Part shown: piece after piece, positions 43,299 through 55,500 of the stretch | Layout of the letters: every line of letters begins with the position of its first letter | Numbering within the stretch: the stretch's first letter is position 1 | Source: Thuidium tamariscinum | Taxonomy: Eukaryota; Streptophyta; Bryopsida; Hypnales; Thuidiaceae | Assembly: GCA_947034885.2 (NCBI GenBank) | Contig: OX344756.2 | Coordinates: forward strand, 22,737,489 to 22,801,488 | Length of the DNA: 64,000 nt | Direction of reading: 5' to 3' | Notes under the pieces: generated by a model | Databases searched by the model: none | Told to the model about the DNA's origin: nothing | Seen by the model: only the letters and a program-made list of their open reading frames with translations | Made by a program: the position numbers and the translations under genes

Positions 43299-45173
43299 GT
43301 GCCTGGATGTAGGTACGTGTATCGAGGATGGGAATTCGGCCACACTCGTCTTTTTCAGGACTATTTTGCAAATGATTGCACCTTTGATGATGCAAAATTT
43401 CGACGCCGTTTCCGTATGAGAAGGTCTTTATTCCTACATATTGTCGAAAAGGTGTCTACATTTGATTCGTGGTTTATCCAGAAGCCCGATGCTACAGGAC
43501 GGCTAGGATTGTCTTCCTTGCAAAAATGCACAATAGCTTTACGCATGTTAGCATATGGAGTGAGTGCCGATGCTACAGATGAATATTGTCGTGTAGGAGA
43601 GAGTACTGCCATCCTTGCTATGAAGCGATTTTCCATTGCCATTCGGGGTTGTTTTGAAGCTATTTTTTTGTGCCAACCAACTCAAGTTGATTCGTGTAAG
43701 CAATTAGATATCAATGCTGCTAGAGGATTTCCAGGTATGTTTGGGAGCATTGATTGTATGCATTGGACTTGGAAGAATTGTCCAGTGGCATGGCAAGGTC
43801 AATTCCAAGACAAGGATGGCTTTCGAAGCATTATCCTAGAGGCCATTGCTGACCAATCCTTATGGATTTGGCATGCCTTCTTTGGTTTGCCAAGTGGAAA
43901 TAATGATATTAATGTCTTAGACCGCTCTCCGCTAGTATTGAATTTGTTGCGGGGAGAAGGCAACGATCTTACATTTCAGGTGAATGGACATGAGTACAAC
44001 CGTTATTACCTCTTGGCTAACGGGATTTATCCTTCTTGGAGCTGTTTTTTGCAACCCCTTCATCAACCCCAAGGTGAGAAGCGAAAGCACTATACGAAGG
44101 GGTCGTTGCAAGAAACACTTACCGGTTTTGTCTCAAAATGGCTCAAAATCAATGAGTCCTGTGAGTCCTGTGACCCTTTGAAATAAATTTTTTTAAAATT
44201 GAAAAAAATATGGATAATTTGAAGAGCAATGAGAATATTATGTCTCTTGAAATTCAGACCTAAGAAATTTTTTCTCTAAATGTTATAGACAATGGAAAAT
44301 ACAATGAAAATAGCTCTTTTTTCACTAATTTGGTAAAAATAGTAAACAAATTCAAAAAAAGAAAATGAAAAATCCTTTTTTTCTTCAAAAAAAGGTCTTT
44401 CTTTTCCAACAAATTTCATATTTGGAAAAAATAAATTCTATTCTCTACACGTGCGCAAAGTCAGCCACTTTGACGACATGTGGAAGTTGGACAGTTTAAT
44501 ATTTTCAAAAATCCTTTTTAGGGATTGTGTAACTATACTATATATCTAAGCATGCCAATTTTCAGCTCAAAATTTGCATTTTTGGGTCAAAAATAGGACT
44601 AAAAACCCCCAAAATGGCCAAGGTAGACAGCCAATCGGGGGCAGTTTAAAAATAGTAAAATAATTTTTAAAAAATTGAAAAAATTACACAACATATAAAA
44701 CTTTTGTGCTCACCTTCATTCCAAATTTCAAGTTGATAGGGCAAACTATGCAAAAGTTATAAGCAAAAAACTACCTGTTGGAGGTCAAGGGGACAAAAAA
44801 TAGGACAAGTGTTTCTTGCAATCACCCGAAGATGCAATCTGCCGCAAGAAAAGATGTGGAGCGTGCTTTTGGCGTACTTCAAGCCCGTTGGGAGGTGATT
44901 AAAAATCCTTGCAGGTCATGGGACTTACAAACCATTGACAACATCATGATTGTGTGCATTATAATGCACAACATGGTGATTCAAGATGAACACTGGGAGG
45001 ACTTGGAACCTGTGTTCAATCAAGTGATTGGTAGTGGTGCCATGCGACGTGAGCTTACATTTCATGAGCTTAATGTTGGCAATAGAGAGCTAGAAAACAT
45101 GCAAGCACACTATGGTTTACGCAATGATGTCATTGAACACTTATGGCAATTAAAAGAAGAATCCACATTTTAG
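43299..45173 (+). pseudogene. PIF/Harbinger transposase, split by an insertion
   Basis: The first part (43299 to about 44099) has the plant Harbinger start RGWEFGHTRLFQDYFAND, FRRRFRMRRSLFLHI, the catalytic GSIDCMHW and GNNDINVLDRS. The second (from about 44832) has SAARKDVERAFGVLQARW with the catalytic Glu, then the C-terminal IMHNMVI block. A 728-bp element with its own target duplication sits between them. Apart from this the transposase is well preserved, though the expected N-terminal region is not found upstream. Its role was DNA cut-and-paste at TTA targets with a Myb/SANT partner; such a partner is encoded at 56825-58086 on the other strand. The Harbinger ends were not found. Confidence 0.8.
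44100..44827. mobile_element. 728-bp MITE with 4-bp target duplication (family copy 1)
   Basis: It starts GGGTCGTTGCAAGAAACACT and ends with the inverse, AGTGTTTCTTGCAATCACCC. GAAG flanks both sides (44096-44099 and 44828-44831). It interrupts the Harbinger transposase exactly at this site. A second copy is at 55633-56365. No coding capacity; superfamily not assigned. Confidence 0.85.
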
Positions 45174-46788
45174 GTTTGCTAAAATCTAAGTGGTAGGAGT
45201 AGGGAGGAACAATTGTTGAACATTTGATTCACTTTTGAACATTGTTATTTTATTTCACTTGGACACAAAGTGGACTTTGGATAAATTCCTATAGTCTCAA
45301 TTTTCATCATGATTTTTGGAAACTTTTTTGAATTAGGAAAATACACAAGCTTCTTAGAAATATATATTTTTTTACATTAGAATGACATAGTAACCATGAT
45401 TTTCAACTCTATAATACATATGATTGGTGAAAATTTCAATTTTTTTTAATATATTTTTAATTTGACATGAACTTCCTTCAATATTTCCTCACAAAATTCA
45501 TAGTAATTTCAAGTTTCCCCCAAAAAATTTGAAGTTCTTTTGACTTATAGTGGACATATGAATTCATCTTAAAAGAAAATGTAAATTTTTTATTCAAATC
45601 TAGTTGCAAAATGACAGCAAACATAGTAATGAACTGTGAGGCTCAAAATCAGTGGTCATGGCAATGTTATAGCCTCATGTTAACTTTGCATTGTTTTATT
45701 TTTTAGACTTTCCAAAATCTGAGTTTTTTAACAGCACACTTGACCCTGGAGGCGAATGTGGTATTCCCACCATATGCAAACTGGTTTCAGATGCTTTCTT
45801 AATTTGTGAACAAGTCATTCTTTATAGATATATCATTTAAAAAAAATAAAAATCTTAACTGTCCTTGAGAATGTTGTAAAAGAGAGCAATCCATATTAGA
45901 AATTAAAAAGCTTCAAACTTGATTTTCAATGTAACATTCTTCAGCCTTGAATTATTTCATCCTATTTGTACACAAATGTTAGGGCATTGTAGTTTAACCT
46001 AGAACGTCTAGATCCATCTCCATAATTGGCCACTTGGGAAAAATCATTTTAAAGTACTATTTGGAAGAATATTTTGGACTTAATGTACAAATAAAAGTTG
46101 TAGATTATGAATTTTAGATTCCATTTGTATGATTAGATTCAACAATTCTATCATCAATATTTTTTGGATAATTTTAAAATGAAAAATTCTGAATATCTTC
46201 TAAATTCAATTACAAGCAAAATATTATCATTTTTTGAGTAAAAAATTGTTGGGATGGATTTGAAATGAGGTTCTCTTCATATGGTGATTTCTTGAAATTT
46301 TTTTTAACTTAAAATCTATGATTTCATTCTTGCAAAACCAGGTTTGAACTAAAATCAATGCAATTTTTAGCTAGACAACTTTCCACATTCGCAATTTTAG
46401 AAAAATACAAATTCTAGTACCACCAAATCCCACCATTAGATAGGACAAAAACTTGATGAAGTATCACCACAAATTAGATGACTTTCATCCAAGTTATAAT
46501 GAGAAAGAAAATTGAGTTTTAGTTTGTACATCATCTAAAAAATGGACATCAAAGCCTTCCAGAGTTAAAAAGCATGATTACCAATTAATGATGACACAAG
46601 GTTTCATTGAGGAAATGTTAAGAAATGTATCAAACATCCTAAAGAATTTTGGTAAGACCATTCTTAGCATCCACACTATTTTATCCCTAAAAATCTAGGG
46701 CCTTAGGGGGTTTGATACATTATTGCTTCTAAAATGTTAAAGGTCCCAATGTCACTAAGTTATAGAAATCTCAACCATACAACCTTGT
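45174..46788. other. AT-rich, no gene recognised
   Basis: 3' side of the Harbinger transposase. The open frames are short and without motifs. I see no repeats or element ends that I can support. Confidence 0.45.
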
Positions 46789-47776
46789 ACAATGGGGTCC
46801 AAAAATATTTCAAATTCTTGAATTTACCAAAAAAAAATACATTTGCTGCCAACTTTAACGCCCTCTTAAGGGCAGAAAAATTATTTTTTTATCACAATTT
46901 TTTTTCCACAAGATCTACTCTATGTTATTAAAATTTATGACAAATTTCAAGGCCAAAAGATTTAGAGATAAAAAGATATTCAAATATACTAACATGTGTA
47001 GCTAAGAAATAAATTTCACTACTCCCAACTTTGACACACTCCCAAATAGTGGAAAAGAAAGTTTTGACCATGAAATTTTTAGCATGAAATTATCTATATG
47101 TTAATAAAACATTTGACAAATATCAAGTTCAAAATAAGTACACAAAAAAAAGATATTCAAAATCTACCACTTGACAAGTATAGCTATGAGAAACTATTTC
47201 ACTATGGTTCACTTTCACACCCTCCCAAGGGCAGAAAAATAGTGTATTTACAATGGATTTTTTTTCATGAGATCAAATCTATGTTGATAATATTTGTGCC
47301 AAATTTCAAGTTTAAAAGGCTTCCAAAAAAAAAGATATTCAAAATTTACCAACATGTGTAGTTATGAATTTGTTTTTCATAACTACACATGTTGGTAGAA
47401 TTTGAATATCTTTTTTTTGTGTAATTCTTCTGAACTTGAAATTTTTCAAATGTTTTATTAACATAGAGATAATTTCATTCTAAGAATTTCATGGCCAAAA
47501 CTTTCTTTTCCACTTTTTGGGAGTGTGTCAAAGTTGGGAGTAGTGAACTTTACTTTTTAGCTACACATGTTGGTAAATTTTGAACATCTTTTTATATGTA
47601 AATCTTTTGGCCTTGAAATTTGTCATAAATTTTAATAACATAGAGGAGATCTTGTGAAAAATAATTTGTGATAAAAAATGAATTTTCTGCCTTCAAGAGG
47701 TCGTCAAAGTTGGCAACAAATGTAAGTGTTTTTTTTTCATTGAAGAATTCGAATTTTTTTTGGACCCCACCATTGT
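46789..47776. repeat. foldback element of about 1 kb
   Basis: The left outer end ACAATGGGGTCCAAAAA matches the inverse of the right outer end TTTTTGGACCCCACCATTGT. Mirrored blocks follow inwards (CCAACTTTGACAC, GACAAATTTCAAGG, ACTAACATGTGTAG and their complements) to a centre near 47373. The left arm is about 180 bp longer through an extra monomer. Related monomers occur at 40665-41120 inside the giant hAT. No target duplication was identified. Confidence 0.7.
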
Positions 47777-47799
47777 GTAGGTGTTGTAGATGAGATTAA

Positions 47800-48041
47800 C
47801 CCCTGAGTGCCCAGCCCATGTTCACCAAAATGCAAACTCTTTAGAACTCATTCCACTGAAACAATCATTTAAAATACAATCTATAATTTTTGACCGTATC
47901 GATTGGTAGTAGAGAGAGGGTTACAGTTCCATGTGAAAGGACCAATGATTTCACTGTACCATTGAGAAGATTAAAACAGTCAAACAAGGACAACCCTTCA
48001 AGTCAAAGAGGCCATATTTTGGCCTCTTGGGCACTCAGGGG
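47800..48041. mobile_element. piggyBac-type MITE, 242 bp
   Basis: Ends CCCCTGAGTGCCCA and its inverse TGGGCACTCAGGGG are flanked by TTAA on both sides (47796-47799 and 48042-48045). CCC termini at a duplicated TTAA are typical of piggyBac elements. It is too short to encode anything. Confidence 0.85.
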
Positions 48042-48045
48042 TTAA

Positions 48046-48672
48046 TCAAATTTGAAATCACTTGGTCACATAAATTGCAAGATTATAATGTTTTAGAATA
48101 AAAAAGGATGCGACAATTTTTCTAACAATGCATTTGGAGGTGAAATTTGATTTCTAAACCTACTCAAATGAAAAAAAAATGAACTACAAAGGGTTTCAAA
48201 ACTAGCATATAAATACATTGGTGGCAAAATATCATTCAATTCACTCCTTGTGTTTGCAGGATGGCTTTGGAATGTCAAAAAATAGCATGGAAAATTGCAA
48301 AAAATACATTTACAACTAAACTTTCTACTAAAATGCTATGAATTGACATGAAAATTTAATCACAACAACTAGACTTCAAGGGAGTATAACCCAATAAAAT
48401 TTATTGAAAAGACATTTTTATAAGAAATTGTGTCACATAATTTTTCCTCACAACTGAATTCATTGTTCCTTTTGCACATAATAATATTAATAAGTTCTAA
48501 TGGAATCCTTTTGTTTCTAGGCCCCTAATTATAAAATGCAAGTGAATTTTTAGTTAACATAAATCCAAATAATTCAGCATTAAGTATTTTTTTAGATAAG
48601 TATCATCAAATTTCAAAATATGAAATGAACAAGGAAATTTTTGCAGCTATTGATGAAGCAAAAGAATCATGC
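48046..48672 (+). repeat. AT-rich segment resembling the interior of the next MITE
   Basis: About 48060-48170 matches 48815-48945 closely (AAGATTATAATGTTTTAG, CATTTGGAGGTGAAATTTG, TTTCTAAA.CTACTCAAATG). Both are followed by GATTGACATGAAA-containing monomers. No gene seen. Confidence 0.55.
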
Positions 48673-48676
48673 TTAA

Positions 48677-49645
48677 CCCTAGACCGCCCAAGGTCCAACC
48701 AAGCTTAAAAACTGTTTGCCTTTGCAAGTCTGAAGATTCAAAATTAGAGTATGTTATGAAGATTTTAACTGTACAAAATTGTAGTGTGCATGTTGTAGAT
48801 GGTGTGGAACAAATTTGGGGTCGTTTGACCATATAGATTAAAAGATTATAATGTTTTAGTGTTAATAAAAGGTGCGGAAATTTTCTTAAAAACACATTTG
48901 GAGGTGAAATTTGATTTCTAAATCTACTCAAATGAAATAACTTTAAGTTACAAAGTGATTCAAAACTAGAAGATAAAAACTTTGGTGAGAAAAAATATCA
49001 TACAAATGAATCAATGTGTTTGCAAAATGAATTTGAAATGTTAAAAAACAGTGAAGAAAGTAGCAAAAAATCACATCTATGACTGAACCTCCTTCTACTA
49101 AAATGCTTCTCAGTCACTCAAAACCTCTTGGATTGACATGAAATTTCAAGCACAAGAACTAGACAAGTACGCAAAACTTCTCCAACAAGAAATTTTGAAA
49201 AAGAATCATGTATGTAGAAGTTATGAGCCGCCAAAGTTCTCTAAATTGCAAAAAAGTCTGGATTTTGAACTTCGAATTGCTCCCAAGCATTCAAAACAAC
49301 TTGGATTGGCATGTAAATTTTACCACAATAACTATACCTTAAGGGGAAAAAAACCAACAAATATTATTGAAAAATAACATTTTATGAAAAAGATACAAGC
49401 CCCCAAAGTTGCAGCCATTACAACTCAGTGTGCGGAGCTCAAATGGAACCTGTGACTTTTGAATGGCTCTCACAAACTCAATACGTCTTGTATTGATCTG
49501 AAATTTTTACCATAACAACTAGACTAGTATGCACAACTTTCCCAACAATTTTTATTGAATTCAAACATTGGATGCAAAAGTTATGGCACTTGAAAGTTGA
49601 CTGCCAGTATGTGTGGACATATTTCGTCCACTTGGCGGTCTAGAG
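48677..49645. mobile_element. piggyBac-type MITE, 969 bp
   Basis: The left end CCCTAGACCGCC and right end GGCGGTCTAGAG (inverse CTCTAGACCGCC) are flanked by TTAA (48673-48676 and 49646-49649). The interior has two or three diverged monomers with TTGGATTGACATGAAATTT-like text. No transposase frame. Confidence 0.75.
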
Positions 49646-49742
49646 TTAAATGGCACAATAACTCTTACAAGAAACATAGAATGTTAATCATACTTTATAT
49701 TTAAATATGTATTACAAAACTTCAAGGCTTCAAGGCTGCACT

Positions 49743-50145
49743 TCAATAGAATGGAGGAAAGGCGTGCAAAGGCCTGGAAGTGTGTTGTACTGGTCCTGTA
49801 TGACCATCACCTTGATGCTCAAAATTCACCACAGGAGCTCTTGTCGATTCTTGCATAGACATATCTTGGGAGTAAGCAGTATTATGGCCATCAGACTTCA
49901 AATTTTCCCTATTAGAAAACAATCCATTTGTCCCTACAAGCAAACACAAGAATTCTAGCCACTTACATAAGAATCAATTCCATTTGAATGAACAATATAG
50001 GGAAACAGCAAGAGCCAAACCAAAGCCAAACCAAAGCATAATTCAATTATCCTCACCAGCAAAATTATAACTTGCTGTTGGTACCATGGGGGCTCTCGAA
50101 ATTGCAAGTTCTCCATTTGACGAAATGGGAAAGAGTTATCAGCTC
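49743..50145 (-). CDS. two candidate C-terminal exons of a host gene
   Basis: Exon 50145-50072 follows a TTGCAG acceptor and encodes ADNSFPFRQMENLQFREPPW then YQQQ before a GTTATA donor. The last exon, 49933-49743, follows CTTGTAG and encodes 62 residues ending HTSRPLHAFPPFY. Their phases do not join directly, so an exon may be missing or the donor mis-chosen. No family is recognised. The piggyBac element at 50496-55500 lies upstream on this strand and may sit in this gene's intron or promoter. Confidence 0.35.
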
Positions 50146-51137
50146 CTGCAAGCACATGCACCAATAATTCAAAGCTATATTTCAAGAATGTATGATGAAG
50201 AACTTATTATTGATCAAGTTTAATAATGCAATCTAATGACTCAATTGTCCACATAAGATCAATAATTCAGTAACAATGAAGCTAAACTTGACTTAAGTAA
50301 AGGGATTTCAGATATGATGCTAAGGAAGAAGGTTCTCAAAAGAAAATTTAGGAAAAAACCATATAAGTGAAGAAAACAAAAGGAAAATTTGAACATGACT
50401 AATCACTGTTTAGCAATCACAATATCAAGGACCTTCATACGTTTGTAATAAGGTAACTTACTCTAAATAGAACTAGTATTAAAGGAGCCTGTTAACCCCT
50501 TAACGCCGGGGGCACCAATTAGTGGCTTTTGGATGGAGAATCTACTGTGTAGATGAAAATTGTTGGGTGCGTTCCATCCGTTTTCGTCTTGAGTATGTGG
50601 TAGGCCCAGTTAGGAAGGCGTACAAGTTGCCAATACTGACATGCCGTCTTTTTTGAGTACGCAACATTAATTACTGTAATAAAAACGGGATGGCGAGTCC
50701 ATTTTTTGAGGCAAACCGTGGTGCCCGAATATTTCAATGGGTAGCCTTCCTGAAATTTGCAAGGTCTTGTATGAGCTGCCCAAGCTAGGGGAGACTGAAG
50801 TTTTGCCACGACTGGACTGTCAGGCTGACGTGCCTCCTAAGCACTGACGTGGCACCGATGTGGCGGTTGTAAGCGGTCAGCCTGAGAGGCTACTGCCGGT
50901 CTCTTTTCTTGAACTGGCCCGGACGAAAACCGTAGAACGTGACCGCCGTCGCATGCATGGCTTGCAGTAATCGCGCCCGCACTATCGACATAGGGAGCCT
51001 ACTGTACGCATCATGAACATGTTCGCTGAGGCAAAGACGGCTCAACTGTGAAGCAATGTCCACAGCAGTTGCGATGGACTGAAAATCTGCTGCGCTCTAA
51101 AATTTCTGATCTACCGTGAGAGAGAGAAGAGAGCACA

Positions 51138-52491
51138 ATGCCGAGACGAAGCACCAAAAAACAATATGACCTTCTACTACCTTATCCTCGCCCACATCCT
51201 AGCTGGTGTGTTGCTGAGGCAGGAATCATTGCCACTCATCTCATGACACAGCACGCAGCAAGGAATTGGCAAGTTCGATACATCCTGTCCATGTTAGATG
51301 AGGACTACTTGATCAGTCTCCCTAAATTAGTGAGTGATAGTACTCCAGAGTTCCATTTCGACAGATCGCCCGACAATCTGAGGCGCTTGTGGTGCACTTG
51401 GGCTGCCCGAATTCTTGGTTGGATCCTGGAGCGGCCGGAGGGACACAATCGAGGTTTCTCAGCACAAGTGTACACGATCCTGCGAGAGAAAATTTTTCCC
51501 TTTCCAAAGCTCGAGCATGGAGTCGTTGCGGTCAGCCAAGCGCACAGCACGCTTGCGGGGGGATCATCAACAACCAATCGACAGGGCGCGAAATCAGGCG
51601 CCTTCACATGCAGGACGAATCGGCAGTCCAAAGCAACAGAGCGCCGAAGATCGAGCGGCGATGGTGGAGGCGAACAACCACGGACCAAGACTGTGCAGAA
51701 TCGGAGATTGACTGTTGCGGTGCACCGGAGTGGCGATCGACGTGAACCCCGTCGACGAAGCGCTGATCAGCAAGCAATTAGCGCCTCCGACTTGTCTACA
51801 ACTGCACATGGCGCACGGCTCCTCCTCACTCTCCAAGATGGTAACCAATCTCCCAGCTGCGGCGACAACATCAACATGTGAGGTGAATCCAACATTGCAT
51901 CCTCATGACAGACCTCACATCACTCTACCTTTTTCTCTAGAAGTAGTCCTTGTTCAACGAGGACTACTCATGGACGAACTTCATGATGGGGACCACGAAG
52001 AGGATGCATACAACGCAGCTCACGTATTAGCAGAGGGCATTGACAGTACAACGAAACAAAGGTTCCTTTTCCTCAGATTCGAGGATGGAGGAACTAAGGA
52101 GATTTGTACTGGCGCGGTCCTCAGACCCTCTTGGCAGACTACGCCGTATGCACGTCCCGTGATGGCAAATGACGAGTGCCTTGCAAAGCAACGAATGCAT
52201 GACAGAGAAGGACTCTTCGAGGATGACGTACCAGAAGCGCCCTACGACGGACATCCGTTATCGGCCGAGGATTTCTTCAACGACATGGGCAGCACATCAG
52301 ATTCGACTTGCGCAAGGACCTTTGATGACGAAGACCTTGGCCGCGCTGGCAACATGGAGCTCCAACAACATCAGCTCGGTGAAAGCAGTAAGGCAGGGAG
52401 AGATTCGAGGACACACTATCGGAAGGGGAATTCCAAGCCGCTGGAAGACCTCGAGCGACCATTTGGAGAGCTAATCGTGACGAGCTTATGA
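51138..52491 (+). CDS. upstream open frame(s) of the piggyBac element
   Basis: Two overlapping frames, 51138-51881 (247 residues) and 51715-52491 (258 residues), precede the transposase. The first opens MPRRSTKKQYDLLLPYPRPH about 640 bp inside the left end; the second includes an acidic block and RFLFLRFEDGGTKEICTGAV, vaguely chromo/Tudor-like in pattern. They may be 5' exons joined to each other or to the transposase by introns that I could not define, or an accessory protein. A stop and about 100 bp separate the second from the transposase ATG. Function unknown. Confidence 0.4.
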
Positions 52492-52592
52492 GCACTGGCG
52501 AGTAGGGGCTGTCCACTTTGCAGACAGGGGGGACTCGAAAACGCAGAGAGCGCCGTGCAAGGTAGAGCAGGGCCGGCTCTTCAAGGAGTGCC

Positions 52593-54470
52593 ATGAGAAT
52601 GAGCGGGAAGGCTCCTGCATCACGGGCGATGCGTATAACGACTCCTTCTGAAGCAGGCGGGAAAGACGCTGGCAGGCAGGCGTTCGAAATTCAAAAAAAC
52701 GGTCCCTGCCAACAGACAGCTGGACATGACGATTCTGGCGGGTCCAGTAGTGATTCAGGGTACAGAGGTCCGAAAAAGAAGAAAGCTGCCAGCAAGGCAG
52801 GTCCGTCCAAAGCACATGGTCGGACTGCCCCACATTCACGACGGAGACCCGTGTCGGAAGTGGATCCGCTTTTGATTCGGTTTGGTGAAGACAGTTGGCT
52901 TCCAGACATTCCTCATTACCGAGACCCTGCCTTGCCGTTCACAGGCCCCACACCTGGTTGCACCCACCCTTACGGGCGTCTTCCGTCCGTGCTCGGAGTT
53001 TTCCAGCAGTTTTGGTCTCCGAAGATGCAACGCAGGATTGCGAGAGAAACGAACTTGTATGCATCGGAAGTTGTCAACAAGAATGGGCGAATACGAGGCA
53101 GTCATGATTGGACACCCTTGAATCTTGAGGAGCTGAGGGCCTACTTGAGTGTGAATCTGCAGATGGGTATAAAAAAATTACCCAACCGCCGCTTGTATTG
53201 GTCTCGTCAAGAATTGCTCTTTCACTGCCCAGTGATTTCTCGACTCATGAAGCGCGACAGATACGAAAGTATCACTCGATGTCTGCACTTAGCTTTAGCT
53301 CCGCCGGATGTTCAAGACCCACAGAGCGTTGCGCATGACAAACTCCACAAAGTGCGTTGGTTAATTGATGAGGTTTGCGAACGATTTCGCAGCTTGTGGT
53401 CACCAAATCAGCAAATAACTATAGACGAAAGCATGGTAATGTATAGAGGGAAGTATGCGCCGATCAGACAATATATGCCGAAGAAGCCCGTCCGTTTCGG
53501 TTTGAAGGTGTGGTGTGCCGCTGACGCTCTGTCGAAGTTCGTCTGCAACTTCGAAGTCTACTACGGCCGACTCAGAAACCCGCACGATGAACTGCCAGTG
53601 AGCGATGAGAGTGACAATGCGGATGACGACGAGACTGAATTCCCAGAGCGAGTCGGCAAGGGAGAAGGCCTCCAAGGACGTCATGTCGTCAAATCCTTGA
53701 TGACACATCTCACATGTAGAGGGCACATTGTAACTACGGACAACTTTTTTTCATCAGTTTCGTTGTTTCTAGATTTACTGCAAACTGGGATCATGGCGAC
53801 TAGCACATTGCGAGCTAATCGCAAGTATGTACCACGGTCAATGTACGCGAGGGAGGTCACGAAGCAGAAGGACCTGGGATGGTTGGATTATCGAATGCAC
53901 GTGGAGGGACGCATCTGTTGTTCCATTTGGAAAGACCGGAATGCAGTCGTCCTTCTTTCAACGCATGCGGAGGCATTGCCAGCTCCAGGCACTCGTCCGT
54001 TTGTTTATCGCAAAATTAACGGAAAGAAAAAAAAAGTCCGTACAGGGCCGATGCACCTCCAATATACTGAGAATATGCGTGGCGTGGATACCGCAGATCA
54101 ATTGAGAGGACTTTACTCTTCTCTCACGCGTAGCCACAAATGGTGGCACCGTTTGTTCTTTTATTTGTTGGACACGGCTGTGTGCAATGCATGGATTATT
54201 CACAGTGATCTCAGCTTCCGCTTCATGGAAGAACCGAAGACTCACTTGTCATTTCAATTGTTGTTGTTGCAGGAGCTCATAGCGAAATGGAGAGGGAGGA
54301 CTCACGGCTTCTCCAGACAGGCTCCGAACGTTGCAGCTGTTCACGGTACAAGGAGCATGGGCACGAAGAGGGGACAGTGTTTTGTGTGTCGACAACGCAC
54401 AAACCAAGCATGCCCAGGATGCCAAGCACACATCTGCAAGGGAGCATGCTACTGGCAGACACATTGGTGA
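52593..54470 (+). CDS. piggyBac transposase
   Basis: 625 residues. Residues 1-100 are basic and low-complexity with KKKKAASKAG. The DDE core (PF13843-like, DDE_Tnp_1_7) spans about 125-545: W-P-rich FQQFWSPKM, LRAYLSVNLQMGI, IDESMVMYRGKYAPIRQYMP with D278, VTTDNFFSS with D383, and MRGVDTADQL with D499, matching the D268/D346/D447 triad of the insect enzyme. The C-terminal zinc-binding cysteine-rich domain is CFVC-x7-CPGC-x3-IC...C (about 598-625). Such enzymes cut precisely at TTAA. The start at 52593 is the first Met of the frame; the acidic upstream frames could add more N-terminus by splicing. It ends in TGA inside element ends that match, so it may be active. Confidence 0.92.
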   Translation: MRMSGKAPASRAMRITTPSEAGGKDAGRQAFEIQKNGPCQQTAGHDDSGGSSSDSGYRGPKKKKAASKAGPSKAHGRTAPHSRRRPVSEVDPLLIRFGEDSWLPDIPHYRDPALPFTGPTPGCTHPYGRLPSVLGVFQQFWSPKMQRRIARETNLYASEVVNKNGRIRGSHDWTPLNLEELRAYLSVNLQMGIKKLPNRRLYWSRQELLFHCPVISRLMKRDRYESITRCLHLALAPPDVQDPQSVAHDKLHKVRWLIDEVCERFRSLWSPNQQITIDESMVMYRGKYAPIRQYMPKKPVRFGLKVWCAADALSKFVCNFEVYYGRLRNPHDELPVSDESDNADDDETEFPERVGKGEGLQGRHVVKSLMTHLTCRGHIVTTDNFFSSVSLFLDLLQTGIMATSTLRANRKYVPRSMYAREVTKQKDLGWLDYRMHVEGRICCSIWKDRNAVVLLSTHAEALPAPGTRPFVYRKINGKKKKVRTGPMHLQYTENMRGVDTADQLRGLYSSLTRSHKWWHRLFFYLLDTAVCNAWIIHSDLSFRFMEEPKTHLSFQLLLLQELIAKWRGRTHGFSRQAPNVAAVHGTRSMGTKRGQCFVCRQRTNQACPGCQAHICKGACYWQTHW

Positions 54471-55500
54471 ATCGCTTTTGGATATTCGAATGCATGTATT
54501 ATGTACCGTTGGAGCATCGACAGCTAAGTTTGTGTGTACAGAGCCTTTGAGCGCTTACTATAGTTGTTTATAAACGCTTCATGGATTGAGGACTTATACA
54601 AGGAAGACTCGCAGTCGGTAGCAAGGAGGCAGCCATTCTGAATTTTGGTCGACAGGAAATCGACGCTAGATGGACGTCCGAGCGCGGCATGCAACTACTG
54701 TGAGTGCCCGGACCTCACTGCCCCAGGCGATGACGAATCGACTAAAGCAGTCGCGACTTCTTCTTCGCGTCGTCGTGGCTTCGCCGTCCTGTTCGACAAC
54801 TTCCACGTGGAGCGACCGTCAGGGCTGTTGACGTACAGGGCAGGAGGAGCCCGACTGCAAAGTCACTGTAGCGGGGCAGCGTCGAGAAATGAAGAGGGCA
54901 GACCCAGTCCTGTAGACTTTGTACAGTCTGCTGATCCCTTCTGTAGCCTCCTATTCGCTAGAAATGGAGCGCTATGCTTGATGAATCGACTTCTCTGAGC
55001 ACCGTAGCATACCAGGAGGAAACACTGCATTTGCCTGCCTCATCTGCATGCACTGAGACTCTTATTTCTCACTGTTCTGCACTTTTTGTTTTTTGCGAAT
55101 GTTCACTCTCTCTGTAAATGCAAGCCGCAGCGCTTCGAAATCCCTACAACGATCATGCTTCTGCAATCATAACTTGGCCTGAGTGCTTCCAACTTCTCTA
55201 TTCAGTCATGTGCTTCTTCCGTGTCACTCTGTCATACGAGAATTTGTGCACGGATTCGATGCTGCCTGCAAGTGGAAAACAGTATCAACCGCCACAAATC
55301 ACGTCCCTCAACTGATTCACGACCGTGTTTCTGCACTGACCCTCTGCCGTGTGCATCGCCACCGCTTCGGGGTGCAGCCTGTGCCGCTAATTCGTTGCCT
55401 TCACCACTTCTGTCCCACCAGCACACAATTCCCCGGAGCCCCGCGGTAGTAGGCGCCAACAGCGCTTTCCAAGCGCGGTCACCCGCCCGGCGTTACAGGG
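54471..55500. other. 3' region of the piggyBac element
   Basis: GC-moderate, non-coding by my reading; short frames here have no motifs. It ends with the right terminal repeat GCCCGGCGTTACAGGG at 55485-55500. Confidence 0.5.

Larger units (their letters stand above)
50496..55500. mobile_element. complete-looking piggyBac transposon, 5.0 kb
   Basis: The left end CCCCTTAACGCCGGGG and the inverse of the right end, CCCTGTAACGCCGGGC, form terminal inverted repeats of about 16 bp. TTAA is present on both sides (50492-50495 and 55501-55504). It encodes a piggyBac transposase with all three catalytic aspartates and a C-terminal cysteine-rich domain, plus two upstream open frames. It is clearly GC-richer than its AT-rich surroundings, consistent with recent arrival. 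No break is seen in the transposase frame. Confidence 0.92.

Noticed and set aside
49955-50185. Membrane-like minus-strand frame of 76 residues
   Set aside because: The hydrophobic part lies beyond a likely splice donor, in intron sequence; only the short exon at 50145-50072 is kept as a candidate.
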